A stretch of DNA of 46,645 nucleotides from Clostridium sp. (GCF_026168755.1 NZ_JAPFDR010000022.1:1-46645); one strand, 5' to 3'; positions 25,478 through 34,416 are shown, counted from the first letter of the stretch. Notes: generated by a model not told the origin, from the sequence alone. Numbers and translations are program-made.

Positions 25478-26083
25478 ATGCCTCAAAATGAATTTAATGG
25501 CTTTAATGATTTTATAAAAATCTTTAATGATTATATTGGCTCATTTAATTCGGAAACAAGTAATAAAAGTGATAATAGTAATTCTAAAGAAAGTGATGAC
25601 GAATGTAATAATTGTAGATTTGGCAATTTTAATGCAAATGCTACTAAAAGTCAAAGAGAAGCATGTAGTGATATTCCGGGGGGATTTCAAGATATTCCAC
25701 CACAACTTTTATTAGTAATTGGAGAGCTATTAGGAAATGTTATGGCAGGTAATTTGCCATTTAATATTCAAAATGTAGTTGGGAACTGGTTGCAATTGGT
25801 AGGGCAAGCAATTGAAGTTTTTAATGCTCAACAACAATATTATCAAGGTGGACCAGGAAGAATGTATAATCCTATTTATAGAAATGCAGCTAATCCTTTT
25901 TGTTCAAGTTCAAGTGATGAAAGTCAAACTAATGTAGCTTCAAATAAAAAATCTAGTAGTAATAGTTCTAAAAATAAAACACGATCTAATAATGATATAT
26001 ATCAATTAAAACAATCTATAGAATCATTAACTAAGCAAATTGAAGAATTACAAAAGCAAATTGATGATTTGAAAAAAAAATAA
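25478..26083 (+). CDS. Asn/Ser-rich protein with C-terminal coiled coil, possible spore protein
   Basis: 201 residues, not recognised. The N-terminus is FNGFNDFIKIFNDYIGSF, then a Ser/Asn/Asp-rich spacer with a CNNC pair. A hydrophobic central segment follows (PPQLLLVIGELLGNVMAGNLPFNIQNVVGNWLQLVGQAIEVFNAQQQYYQGG), then a Ser/Lys/Asn-rich linker. A heptad coiled coil closes the protein (IYQLKQSIESLTKQIEELQKQIDDLKKK). It is divergent from cotJABC and in a spore-coat neighbourhood, so a coat or mother-cell role is plausible but inferred. Start ATG 25478 with TTGGAGAG upstream. Confidence 0.72.
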   Translation: MPQNEFNGFNDFIKIFNDYIGSFNSETSNKSDNSNSKESDDECNNCRFGNFNANATKSQREACSDIPGGFQDIPPQLLLVIGELLGNVMAGNLPFNIQNVVGNWLQLVGQAIEVFNAQQQYYQGGPGRMYNPIYRNAANPFCSSSSDESQTNVASNKKSSSNSSKNKTRSNNDIYQLKQSIESLTKQIEELQKQIDDLKKK

Positions 26084-26130
26084 AAATGTAAAGGAAATAG
26101 TCAATATATATTCTTTACATTTTATTTTTT
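26083..26130 (+). terminator. Terminator of the Asn/Ser-rich gene
   Basis: AAAATGTAAAG (26083-26093) pairs with CTTTACATTTT (26113-26123), loop about 19 bases, then a long T-run. Confidence 0.8.
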
Positions 26131-26221
26131 TCTTTAAATAATATATATTAAGGAATAGTTAAGTATTTATAAGGATAAGTTAATAAAGAATATTTTATTG
26201 TTTTATTAGAGGTGAGGAAAA

Positions 26222-28033
26222 ATGCTTAATTATCTTGTTAGAAAATATAATTTAAATGTTACATCAATGATTAGAAATGGAACTGTTGCAGTAATAACGA
26301 TGCTAGGAGTTGGGATACTATTTGGAAGTAAAAATGTAATGATAACATTTCCTATAGCGTTAACTTCTACTGTTATAGGAAGACAAAATTTTTATGTAAA
26401 ACCTCTTAATAGAATAGTTAGAATATTAGCATTAGATTTAATTATAGTATTAATAGCTTTTATATCAGCATTAAATATATGGACAGGAATTGTAATTGAT
26501 TTTGTTGCAATATTTTTGCTGGTTTATATTGTATCATCGCCATATGATTCAACTTTTTATAAACCATTTATAATGCTTTATGTTTTTACCCAGTATGCCA
26601 ATGTTTCAATTTATGAATTACCTAATAGATTATTGGCTGTAGTTTTTGGAGCATTAGTTATTATGTTAGGAACACATATAAAAAGAAGTAGTGGCAAAGA
26701 AATAATGGGGAATAGTGTTAATTCCGCTTTTTTTAATATACAAAAACAAATTGAAAATATTATAGATCACAAATATGAGGAAGAGTTAACAGAAAATTGT
26801 TCTAAAATAATGATGGATTTAGTATATAAGGTGTATATAACACGATATAAAAAATATCTTACTACTAATTTAGGAACTATACAGTTTAAATTGTATTTAA
26901 ACATAGAATATTTAAATATATATTTAAAAAATATATATGAACAGTATGAAGAAGAGAAAATATCTAAGGAACAAATGTTAGATTTTTTATCGTTAGTTGA
27001 ATTAATAATAAAGTATTCTAAGAAAAAGTGTAAATTGGAAGATGTAACGTATAAAAGTAAATTTATAAGTGGAAAATATAAAAAAAGTTCATATTTAGTT
27101 AATGAAATATTGCTCATAGTAGCTTCTATAGTAGAGCAAATTAAAGAAGCTGAAGAAATAGACAGTGGGAAGGCAAATAGAATTTATAAAGAATGGGAAA
27201 GAACCTACTTAGATAAACCAAGGGTAGTATTTAAAGAATATTTTGTTCCATCTTCAATAAGATTTAAGTTTGCAATGAGAATGGCAATAACATTAACTTT
27301 TTCTATATTTATAGCTGAATTACTAGGGTATTATAAGATTATATGGGCTATTATAACCATAATGTCAATTATGCAACCTTATTATGAAGATACAATTTCA
27401 AAAACTAGGGAAAGAATAAAAGGAAATATTATAGCGATTTTATTTACAGGTATAGTAATACATTTATTTCATACACAATGGATAACTATTTTAATTTTAG
27501 TTATATCATTATATTTATTATATGGATTTAAAGAATATTATAAAATTTCATTATTTGCAGCTATGGCATCTATTTGTATTTCATCATTATCAGTAAGCTT
27601 AAATAAGTTATTAATATATAGAATTTTTTACGTAATAATAGGAGTAATAGTAGTTTTATTAGCTAATAAATATATTTTTCCTTATAGGTTAAAAGATGGA
27701 ATAATGCAATTAGTAAAAAAAATATTAAGGTATGATCAATATTTGATTGATACTAGTAGGGAGTATTTAGGGAAAGGTGAAGGTGATAATTATATAAGAG
27801 ACTTAATAATACATATTACTCTTTTAACTCAAAAATTATATCTTAGAAATTCACAGTATAGTGATGAGAGTATTTCTGAATTTATTGACAAGAATAATGA
27901 GTTTGTAGTTAAGATTGGATATAAGGTTTTAATGGTTTATAAGAAAAAATGTAATGAAAATATATTTAAATATTTAAGTGAATTATATGATGATTTTAAT
28001 AATAGTATAAAGACATTAATAAAAAAGGTATAG
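26222..28033 (+). CDS. FUSC family membrane protein
   Basis: 603 residues in two similar halves, each a cluster of membrane helices followed by a cytoplasmic helical domain: helices about 15-150 and again about 350-480. The second half has the FUSC_2-type stretch FKFAMRMAITLTFSIFIAELLGYYKIIWAIITIMSIMQPYYEDT and SKTRERIKGNIIAILFTGIV. The family includes efflux components for aromatic acids (AaeB) and fusaric acid; in Gram-positives the substrate is generally unknown. GAGGTGAGG precedes ATG. It is monocistronic. Confidence 0.85.
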   Translation: MLNYLVRKYNLNVTSMIRNGTVAVITMLGVGILFGSKNVMITFPIALTSTVIGRQNFYVKPLNRIVRILALDLIIVLIAFISALNIWTGIVIDFVAIFLLVYIVSSPYDSTFYKPFIMLYVFTQYANVSIYELPNRLLAVVFGALVIMLGTHIKRSSGKEIMGNSVNSAFFNIQKQIENIIDHKYEEELTENCSKIMMDLVYKVYITRYKKYLTTNLGTIQFKLYLNIEYLNIYLKNIYEQYEEEKISKEQMLDFLSLVELIIKYSKKKCKLEDVTYKSKFISGKYKKSSYLVNEILLIVASIVEQIKEAEEIDSGKANRIYKEWERTYLDKPRVVFKEYFVPSSIRFKFAMRMAITLTFSIFIAELLGYYKIIWAIITIMSIMQPYYEDTISKTRERIKGNIIAILFTGIVIHLFHTQWITILILVISLYLLYGFKEYYKISLFAAMASICISSLSVSLNKLLIYRIFYVIIGVIVVLLANKYIFPYRLKDGIMQLVKKILRYDQYLIDTSREYLGKGEGDNYIRDLIIHITLLTQKLYLRNSQYSDESISEFIDKNNEFVVKIGYKVLMVYKKKCNENIFKYLSELYDDFNNSIKTLIKKV

Positions 28034-28066
28034 ATTAGAAATAGGGGGAACTAATCTATACCTTTT
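28023..28066 (+). terminator. Hairpin at the end of the FUSC gene
   Basis: A perfect 16-bp stem, AAAAGGTATAGATTAG (28023-28038) with CTAATCTATACCTTTT (28051-28066). It contains the stop codon in its left arm. Confidence 0.8.
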
Positions 28067-28192
28067 GTGAAGGGAATGATATTAACTAATTACAACACAA
28101 CTATATTGGTTAATGTTGTTCTTTATGAATATGATTATATTATATGAATATGTCAACTTTATGGCAGTTATATGAAAATAAAATGATTATAT

Positions 28193-28225
28193 AAATAACA
28201 TAATTTTGAAAATGTTATTTTTTTA
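28193..28225 (+). terminator. Orphan terminator-like hairpin
   Basis: AAATAACAT (28193-28201) pairs with ATGTTATTT (28212-28220), followed by five T. It comes 127 bases after the FUSC terminator with no credible gene in between, so it may end a short non-coding transcript or be chance in AT-rich DNA. Confidence 0.4.
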
Positions 28226-28295
28226 AATGTATAAGTTATATACATTAATGAGTATAATAATATAAATAAAAAATTGTAATTAAGAAGTGATATAT

Positions 28296-29168
28296 ATGAG
28301 AATTACTGTAATAAAAAAGGCTAGAATCAGAGTGGCTATAGTTATTTTGGTGATGATTTGTAGTATTATAAGTTTTTTTAAAATTAAAAATGATAGTAAA
28401 AGGTGGATAGATGCAGATGTTACAATTAAACTACCTTTTGAAATAGATATATTAAGTACAGGAAAATCAGATTTTATTTTAATAGAGAGTGAAGGAAAGT
28501 TTATTGTTATAGATTGTGGATTTTATGAAAATAGTGCAAAGATAGAAGAGTTTTTACATTTTAAAGGTGTTGAAGAGATAGAGTATTTAATTTTAACTCA
28601 TAATGATAAAGATCATATTGGGGGAGCTCCTGTTGTTTTAGATAATTTTAAGATAAATAATTTAGTTCAGGCTGATTATGAAAAAAGTACAGTTCAATAC
28701 AAAAATTATATTGAAGCTGTTGAGAGAAATAATCTACAACCTATATTGCTTCATAATAATATTGTGACCAATATAAATGGAGCCCAAATAACAATATATC
28801 CAGCACTTAAAGATAGTTATGAGAAATCTAATGATTATTGTATTATAGTTGGAATTGATTATGGAAAATATAGATTTTTATTTGCAGCAGATGCGGAAGA
28901 TGAACGAATGAAAGAGTTTATAAAAGAGGATACTGGTACTTACACTTTTTTAAAAATGGCTCATCATGGAATATATAATGATGAAGCAGGGAATTTTTTA
29001 GAGTCAGTTTCACCAAGCTATGCAGCTATAACCTGCTCTTATCTTATGTATCCAAATAGAAAACTTATTTCTTTATTAGATAAATATAAAATAAAAACAT
29101 TTTATACAAGTAGTGGAGATATAAGTATTAAAAGTGATGGGGAAAATATATATTTTATTCAAAAATAG
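28296..29168 (+). CDS. MBL-fold hydrolase, ComEC C-terminal-domain type
   Basis: 290 residues with one N-terminal membrane helix (about 8-30) and an extracytoplasmic metallo-beta-lactamase domain. Motifs: the metal site LTHNDKDHIGGAP (HxxxDH form), the later RFLFAADAEDE and LKMAHHGIYNDE, and YAAITCSYLMYPN. This order is that of stand-alone relatives of the ComEC/Rec2 nuclease domain. ComEC-type enzymes degrade one DNA strand during uptake, but stand-alone forms have unknown substrates. ATG 28296 with AAGAAGTGAT upstream. It is monocistronic. Confidence 0.86.
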   Translation: MRITVIKKARIRVAIVILVMICSIISFFKIKNDSKRWIDADVTIKLPFEIDILSTGKSDFILIESEGKFIVIDCGFYENSAKIEEFLHFKGVEEIEYLILTHNDKDHIGGAPVVLDNFKINNLVQADYEKSTVQYKNYIEAVERNNLQPILLHNNIVTNINGAQITIYPALKDSYEKSNDYCIIVGIDYGKYRFLFAADAEDERMKEFIKEDTGTYTFLKMAHHGIYNDEAGNFLESVSPSYAAITCSYLMYPNRKLISLLDKYKIKTFYTSSGDISIKSDGENIYFIQK

Positions 29169-29181
29169 TTTAATATATTAA

Positions 29182-29226
29182 TAAAGGGCTGATAATAAAT
29201 TAAAGTGAATTATCAGCTTTTATTAA
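29182..29226. terminator. Terminator between convergent genes
   Basis: GCTGATAAT and ATTATCAGC (stem about 29182-29195 and 29209-29222) with T-rich and A-rich flanks. It lies between the MBL gene (+) and the DtxR-family gene (-). Confidence 0.75.
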
Positions 29227-29242
29227 TTTGGCTAAAGAGGTT

Positions 29243-29719
29243 TTAGGTATTCTTAATATTATTTCTAAAGGTTAAATATTTTTGGAATATAGATGGATTT
29301 TGTTTAAAAAAATCATTAAAAATTTTAAAATCTTCAACTGTTTCTGATTTGATTACATGTTCCATTAATTCAGTTTCTGTAAGTACATCATTTCTTTGAC
29401 TCAAGTTCTTTAAAAAAGTTTCGATTATATTATGCCTTTCATAAAGAAAAGCCCCAATTTCCTTACCTTTATCAGTCAATACTATTAATCCGTATCTTTG
29501 ATATTTTATTAGAGATAAGCTTCCAAGTTTTTGCATCATCTTAGATGCTGATGAATCTTTAACATTTAACATTTGTGCAACTTGATTTAATCTTATATAT
29601 GTATTTTTTAAACTACATCTATAAATCATCTCTAAATAGTCTTCCATGGAAGGAGTTAGTAACTTATTGGCTGCATTTATCATCTCATATCCTTTTACTG
29701 TATGAAAATCTTTACTTAT
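29243..29719 (-). CDS. DtxR/MntR family metal-dependent repressor
   Basis: About 158 residues. The N-terminal winged helix contains LLTPSMEDYLEMIYR, IRLNQVAQMLNVKDSSASKMMQKLGSLSLIKYQRYG and VLTDKGKEIGAFLYERHNIIETFL, followed by a metal-sensing/dimerisation domain with ETELMEHVIKSETVEDF. There is no SH3 domain, so it is MntR-length. It is divergent from feoA-feoB and most likely controls iron uptake; manganese is possible. Start: AGAGG is followed eight bases later by ATA (29719), giving SKDFHTVKGYEMINAANK, which resembles clostridial relatives from memory. ATG 29683, twelve codons inside, has AAAGGA and is the fallback. Confidence 0.87.
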   Translation of the reverse strand: MSKDFHTVKGYEMINAANKLLTPSMEDYLEMIYRCSLKNTYIRLNQVAQMLNVKDSSASKMMQKLGSLSLIKYQRYGLIVLTDKGKEIGAFLYERHNIIETFLKNLSQRNDVLTETELMEHVIKSETVEDFKIFNDFFKQNPSIFQKYLTFRNNIKNT

Positions 29720-29765
29720 AAGAATCACCTCTATAAAATTAATACAAATTTTTACATATAACGTG

Positions 29766-29803
29766 GCACATTGATATTTATGTGCATATGTTAGACTAGG
29801 GAA
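29766..29803. promoter_or_regulatory. Candidate iron-repressor operator region of feoAB
   Basis: Two features lie side by side in the divergent promoter region: an inverted repeat GCACAT-N8-ATGTGC (29766-29785), and TTAGACTAG (29791-29799), which matches eight of nine bases of the DtxR-box core TTAGnCTAA. Both are placed to control feoA and the DtxR-family gene. Confidence 0.45.
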
Positions 29804-29860
29804 AGATTTTTTCATTGAACTTAAATAAAAAAATAGAAAACCAAAAAGGAGGTTATTAAA

Positions 29861-30109
29861 ATGGAAAAACAATTAAATAATGTTATACCATTAAGTGAGT
29901 TACCCCTAGGATATAAGTGTAAAGTTAATTCTCTTATTGCATATGGCGCAATAAGAAGAAGGTTGTTGGATCTTGGATTGATAAATGGTACTGAGGTAAT
30001 GGCACTTGAGCAAAGTCCATCAGGTGATCCAATAGCTTATTTTATACGTGGTGCTGTAATCGCATTGAGATCAGAAGATGCTTCGCAAATTTTAGTTGAA
30101 AAAATATAG
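29861..30109 (+). CDS. feoA: Ferrous iron transport protein A
   Basis: 82-residue SH3-like FeoA protein: IPLSELPLGYKCKVNSL, RRRLLDLGLINGTEVMALEQSPSGDPIAYFIRG and IALRSEDASQILVE. FeoA is cytoplasmic and supports FeoB function. GGAGG lies eight bases before ATG. It is followed after 75 bases by feoB. Confidence 0.92.
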   Translation: MEKQLNNVIPLSELPLGYKCKVNSLIAYGAIRRRLLDLGLINGTEVMALEQSPSGDPIAYFIRGAVIALRSEDASQILVEKI

Positions 30110-30184
30110 TCTTATTTTAAGAGTATTTATAAAAAATAAATTAAATTACTATTTTAATAAAATTTTTTATTTGGAGGAATAAAT

Positions 30185-32335
30185 ATGGGGCTAACAAAAC
30201 AGTCAACAGGAGCTCATGCTATGGATGAAAAGTTAAAGATAATTAAAGAATCCGAAGATGAAAAAATAGTAGCGCTTGGTGGCAATCCTAATGTTGGGAA
30301 AAGTACTGTATTTAATAATTTAACAGGTTTAAAACAACATACGGGAAATTGGCCAGGAAAGACAGTAACAAATGCCACAGGTAAATATAATCATAGGAAT
30401 AAGGAGTTTATATTAGTTGATATTCCAGGTACCTATTCATTAATGGCAAATTCAGAGGAGGAAGAAGTTGCAAGAGATTTTATATGTTTTGGGAATCCGG
30501 ATGTTACTGTAATTGTTGTAGATGCAACATGTCTTGAGAGAAATTTAAATTTAGTTCTTCAAACAATAGAAATAACTAATAAAGTTATAGTTTGTGTTAA
30601 TCTTATGGATGAGGCTAAAAGAAAAGGTATAACAGTAGACTTAGTTAAGTTATCATTGCTACTAGGGATACCCACTATAGGCACTAGTGCTAATTTGGGA
30701 CAAGGTTTAAGTGAATTGATGGATTCTATATATAATGTTGTATTTAATAAAGTTACTTCAAATCCAGTTAAAATTAACTATGATAAAAGAATTGAAAATG
30801 CCATTTCGATAATAGAAGGAAAACTTAACGAAATGATTAAAAGTAAAATTAATTCACGATGGCTTGCATTAAAATTACTAGAAAATGATACTTCGTTATT
30901 AGATTCTATAAGTAAATATTTGGGGTTTGATATAACTGAAGATAAAGAAGTTATTGAAGGGATTAGAAACGGAAGAGAATACTTAAACACTAATGGAATA
31001 AATTGTGAAGTACTTAGAGATGAGATAGTTTCAGTTATAGTTAGGAAATCAGAAAAGATTAGTAAGAGTGTAGTTTCTTTTAGAAAGGAAGAGTATAATG
31101 CTACAGATAGAAAAGTAGATAAGATTTTGACTTCAAAAAAGTTTGGTATACCGATAATGATATTACTTTTAGGTGTTATTTTTTGGTTAACAATAACTGG
31201 TGCAAATTATCCTTCTCAACTTTTATCTTATGGATTATTTTGGATACAGGATAGGTTAAGTGAATTTTTTGTCTGGATTGGAGCACCAGCTTGGGTTGAA
31301 GGAATTTTAGTTCAAGGTATGTATAAAACCTTAGCTTGGGTAGTTGCTGTTATGCTGCCACCAATGGCAATATTTTTTCCTTTATTTACATTGCTTGAGG
31401 ATTTGGGATATCTTCCGAGAATAGCTTTTAATTTAGATAATTTCTTTAAAAAATCATGCGCTTGCGGAAAACAAGCACTTACTATGTGTATGGGGTTTGG
31501 ATGTAATGCAGCAGGTATAATTGGGTGTAGAATAATAGATTCTCCAAGAGAAAGACTAATTGCAATTATTACAAATAATTTTGTGCCTTGTAATGGTAGA
31601 TTTCCTACTCTTATAGCTATAATAACAATGTTTTTTGCTGGAATGTTTATAGGACCTTTTAAGTCAGTAATCTCAACTGTTTTATTAGTAGGGGTAATTC
31701 TTTTAGGAGTTTTCATGACTTTAATGATGTCAAAGGTTCTTTCTAAAACTATTCTTAAAGGAGTTCCATCTTCTTTTACATTAGAGTTACCACCTTATCG
31801 TAAGCCACAAATAGGAAAGGTTATAGTTAGGTCTATATTTGATAGAACGTTATTTGTTCTTGGTAGGGCTATAAGCGTTGCAGCACCTGCTGGAATAGTT
31901 ATTTGGCTTATGGCTAATGTAACAGTTGGAGATATGAGCTTGTTAACACATTGTGCTAATTTCTTAAATCCTTTTGCACAAGCAATAGGATTAGATGGAT
32001 ATATATTAATGGCATTTATTTTAGGATTTCCAGCTAATGAAATAGTAGTACCGATAATAATTATGAGTTATATGGCTACAGGAAGTATGTTAGAGTTAGA
32101 AAGTTTTACTGAATTAAGATCTTTACTTGTGGATAATGGATGGACATGGCTTACTGCTGTATGTGTAATGTTATTTTCGCTTATGCATTGGCCTTGTAGT
32201 ACGACTTGCTTAACTATAAGGAAAGAAACTCAAAGTTGGAAGTGGACAGCAGTATCATTTCTAGTTCCAACGGTAATGGGAGTTATTATTTGTTTTGTGT
32301 TTACAAGCGTTGTACGATTATTAGGATTGGCATAA
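30185..32335 (+). CDS. feoB: Ferrous iron transport protein B
   Basis: 716 residues, normal FeoB length. A short N-terminal GLTKQSTGAHAMDE segment typical of clostridial FeoB is followed by the G domain: GGNPNVGKSTVFNNL (G1), switch I HTGNWPGKTVT (G2), VDIPGTYSL (G3) and VNLMDEAKRKG (G4). A helical GDI-like domain runs to about 300. The membrane part has two Gate repeats, with CMGFGCNAAGIIGCRIIDSPRERLIAIITNNFVPCNGRFP and the C-terminal FILGFPANEIVVPIIIM. It imports Fe2+ across the membrane. It is the second gene of feoAB, with GGAGG before ATG. Confidence 0.96.
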   Translation: MGLTKQSTGAHAMDEKLKIIKESEDEKIVALGGNPNVGKSTVFNNLTGLKQHTGNWPGKTVTNATGKYNHRNKEFILVDIPGTYSLMANSEEEEVARDFICFGNPDVTVIVVDATCLERNLNLVLQTIEITNKVIVCVNLMDEAKRKGITVDLVKLSLLLGIPTIGTSANLGQGLSELMDSIYNVVFNKVTSNPVKINYDKRIENAISIIEGKLNEMIKSKINSRWLALKLLENDTSLLDSISKYLGFDITEDKEVIEGIRNGREYLNTNGINCEVLRDEIVSVIVRKSEKISKSVVSFRKEEYNATDRKVDKILTSKKFGIPIMILLLGVIFWLTITGANYPSQLLSYGLFWIQDRLSEFFVWIGAPAWVEGILVQGMYKTLAWVVAVMLPPMAIFFPLFTLLEDLGYLPRIAFNLDNFFKKSCACGKQALTMCMGFGCNAAGIIGCRIIDSPRERLIAIITNNFVPCNGRFPTLIAIITMFFAGMFIGPFKSVISTVLLVGVILLGVFMTLMMSKVLSKTILKGVPSSFTLELPPYRKPQIGKVIVRSIFDRTLFVLGRAISVAAPAGIVIWLMANVTVGDMSLLTHCANFLNPFAQAIGLDGYILMAFILGFPANEIVVPIIIMSYMATGSMLELESFTELRSLLVDNGWTWLTAVCVMLFSLMHWPCSTTCLTIRKETQSWKWTAVSFLVPTVMGVIICFVFTSVVRLLGLA

Positions 32336-32338
32336 GAT

Positions 32339-32392
32339 AAAAGTCACATCAATTAACAGATTATATTATCTATTAGTTGGTGTGATTTTTAG
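32339..32392 (+). terminator. Terminator of feoAB
   Basis: An AAGTCACATCAATTAA arm pairs with TTAGTTGGTGTGATTTTT through G-U-containing pairs, with AACAGAT/ATCTATT continuing the stem, then a T-run. Confidence 0.8.
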
Positions 32393-32506
32393 ATGTTATA
32401 AGAAAATATTCTATTATCTTAATATATCTCTTTGAAGCTAAATTTAAAAGTTACACCATATTTGGTATAATTAATGTATAAATTATTGTAAGAGGAGAGG
32501 GTCTAT

Positions 32507-32797
32507 ATGATTAAACATATTATTTTGTGGAATTTTCAAAAGGGGAAGGGTAGTGAAGAGGATAAACTAAAAATAAAAAATGGACTTGAAGAATTAAAAA
32601 ATAAAATACCAGGGATTGTTGAAATTGAGGTTATCACTAACCCAATAGCAGGAAGTAATGCTGATATAATGTTAAATAGTATCTTTGAAAATGTAGATGC
32701 ATTAAATAATTATCAAGTTCATGAAGAACATGTTAAAGTTGCAAGCTTTGTTAGAAGTGTTACATGTAATAGAATGTGTATGGATTATGAGGTATAG
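32507..32797 (+). CDS. Dabb (stress-responsive A/B barrel) domain protein
   Basis: A 96-residue single-domain protein. Dabb marks: IKHIILWNFQKG at the N-terminus, LEELKNKIPGIVEIEVITNP in the middle and YQVHEEHVKVASFVRSVTCNRMCMDYEV at the end (the Y-x-x-H-x-x-H pattern). It would form a dimeric ferredoxin-like barrel. Function is generally unknown. AGAGGAGAGG precedes ATG. It may be co-transcribed with the kinase 25 bases downstream. Confidence 0.88.
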   Translation: MIKHIILWNFQKGKGSEEDKLKIKNGLEELKNKIPGIVEIEVITNPIAGSNADIMLNSIFENVDALNNYQVHEEHVKVASFVRSVTCNRMCMDYEV

Positions 32798-32822
32798 AAT
32801 AAGACATACAAAGGAGAATTAA

Positions 32823-33839
32823 ATGGATAGGCTATATATCGATAAAATAGTTAAGCAATACTTTGAAAATGAAAATTATTATGTGAAAAAAGGATCTAGT
32901 GGTATGAATAATACAACTAAATTCATAGTTATAGATAATGAAGAGTTTATTTTAAGAATATATGAAAGTCATAATGACAATGAAAAAGTTAATTATGAAC
33001 ATGCAGTTTTAAAAGCTTTAGATGAAAGAAGTTTAAGTTTTAATATACCTAAACCGAAAATAAATTTAAATGGTAGTACAATAGGGATAAGCTCTGATGG
33101 AAAATTAGTATCAATGGCAAAGATGATTAAGGGAAGGAATCCTAACTTAGAAACTGTTGAGCAATTTTATAGTTTAGGAAGGGTTGTTGGTGAAATAACA
33201 AGAGAACTAGGAGAGATTAATATTGAAAAAAATCCGATATATTCTCCATGTTATGAATTAGAAAAATCTTATCCTAAATGCCCATTAAATAAAGTCATAG
33301 AGTTTTGTATTAAGCCTCCTGAAGATTTTAATAAAGAAAAAAATGAGTTAGTTGAGTTAAGTAGCTATTTTATTAAATTTAAGGAATGTATTCCAGATTT
33401 AAGAAACTTGCCACATCAATTAATTCATGGTGATATTAATGCATCTAATGTTTTAGAAGATGAGAATAATAATATTTCTGCGATATTAGATTTTGAATTT
33501 GTTGCTAAAGATTTAAGAGCTATGGATTTAGCTATATGTTTATCAGAAGCTATTTCAAATAAAAATAGTGATGAGTTTAAGTTTAAGTGTATGAAAAGAT
33601 TTATTGATGGATATAAGAAAAATATTAATTTGACAATAGATGAAATAAAAGCAGTACCAAAGCTTATTATGCTTAGAAGATTAGATGTAATTGTACATTT
33701 TCTTGTTAGATATAATGAGGGAATCAGTAATAGTTTTATGTCTGCAACAGAAATACTTAGGGAACAAATTATAAAAGCAGTTACTTTATGCAAGTGGGTA
33801 AGTGGAAATGAAAGTAAAATAATTAAATTATTTATATAA
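32823..33839 (+). CDS. APH/choline-kinase-like phosphotransferase
   Basis: A 338-residue small-molecule kinase with the aminoglycoside-phosphotransferase fold. The N-lobe has KKGSSGMNNTTKFIV and EEFILRIYES (ATP-binding Lys position taken by Arg in LRIY, common in this branch). The catalytic loop is HQLIHGDINASNVLED (HGDxxxxN), followed by the Mg-binding ISAILDFEFVAKDLRAMDLAI. It resembles homoserine-kinase-type and other uncharacterised APH proteins; the substrate is unknown and resistance is not implied. AAAGGAG precedes ATG. It sits between the Dabb and nitroreductase genes. Confidence 0.85.
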   Translation: MDRLYIDKIVKQYFENENYYVKKGSSGMNNTTKFIVIDNEEFILRIYESHNDNEKVNYEHAVLKALDERSLSFNIPKPKINLNGSTIGISSDGKLVSMAKMIKGRNPNLETVEQFYSLGRVVGEITRELGEINIEKNPIYSPCYELEKSYPKCPLNKVIEFCIKPPEDFNKEKNELVELSSYFIKFKECIPDLRNLPHQLIHGDINASNVLEDENNNISAILDFEFVAKDLRAMDLAICLSEAISNKNSDEFKFKCMKRFIDGYKKNINLTIDEIKAVPKLIMLRRLDVIVHFLVRYNEGISNSFMSATEILREQIIKAVTLCKWVSGNESKIIKLFI

Positions 33840-33870
33840 AAATAGAAAGTAAAAATTGGAGGGAATTTAG

Positions 33871-34416
33871 GTGAATGAGGTTATAAAAAATATTAAATCA
33901 AGAAGAAGTTGTAGGGCTTATAAAGATGTACAAGTAGAAACTGAAATTTTAAATGAAATCTTAGAATGTGCTTTATGTGGACCAAGTGGTATGAATAAAC
34001 AAGGGTGTTATTATACAGCTATTCAAAATAAGGAGATTTTACAAGAATTAAATGATGCAGTAAAAGAAGTATTTAAGGAAAGAGGAGAAGCGAGAGGATC
34101 TAATGAAAATTATAATTTCTATTATAATGCACCTACTCTTATAATAGCTTCTGCAAAAAAAGATTATAAATATTTTTATACAGATGGGTCAGCAGGATTA
34201 GAAAATATATTTTTAGCAGCAACTTCTTTAGGGTTAGGGTCTTGTTGGATAAATCAATTAGGGGATACTTGTAATTCATCTTTAGTAAGAAAGGTACTTG
34301 ATAGATGTCATATACCATCAGATTTTGATATAATTGGTTGTGCATCTATAGGATATTCAGCAAAACAAAGTATTGAGCCAAAAAGAGTTCCAGGAAGAAG
34401 CTTAATTGTTAGGTAG
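33871..34416 (+). CDS. Nitroreductase family protein
   Basis: 181-residue FMN-dependent oxidoreductase. Marks: IKSRRSCRAYKDVQVETEILNEILECALCGPSGMNKQ (FMN phosphate and ring contacts), APTLIIASAKK, DGSAGLENIFLAATSLGLGSCWINQ and IIGCASIGYSAK ending with KRVPGRSLIVR. It would act as a dimer using NAD(P)H. The natural substrate is unknown. The start is GTG at 33871 with GGAGG eight bases upstream. Confidence 0.88.
   Translation: MNEVIKNIKSRRSCRAYKDVQVETEILNEILECALCGPSGMNKQGCYYTAIQNKEILQELNDAVKEVFKERGEARGSNENYNFYYNAPTLIIASAKKDYKYFYTDGSAGLENIFLAATSLGLGSCWINQLGDTCNSSLVRKVLDRCHIPSDFDIIGCASIGYSAKQSIEPKRVPGRSLIVR

Noticed and set aside
28086..28157. A 23-codon ORF between the FUSC and MBL genes
   Set aside because: Weak start signal, very short and AT-driven composition; no support as a peptide gene.
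32823..33839. Aminoglycoside-resistance gene
   Set aside because: It has the APH fold motif HGDxxxxN but the rest resembles general small-molecule kinases; nothing indicates antibiotic modification.
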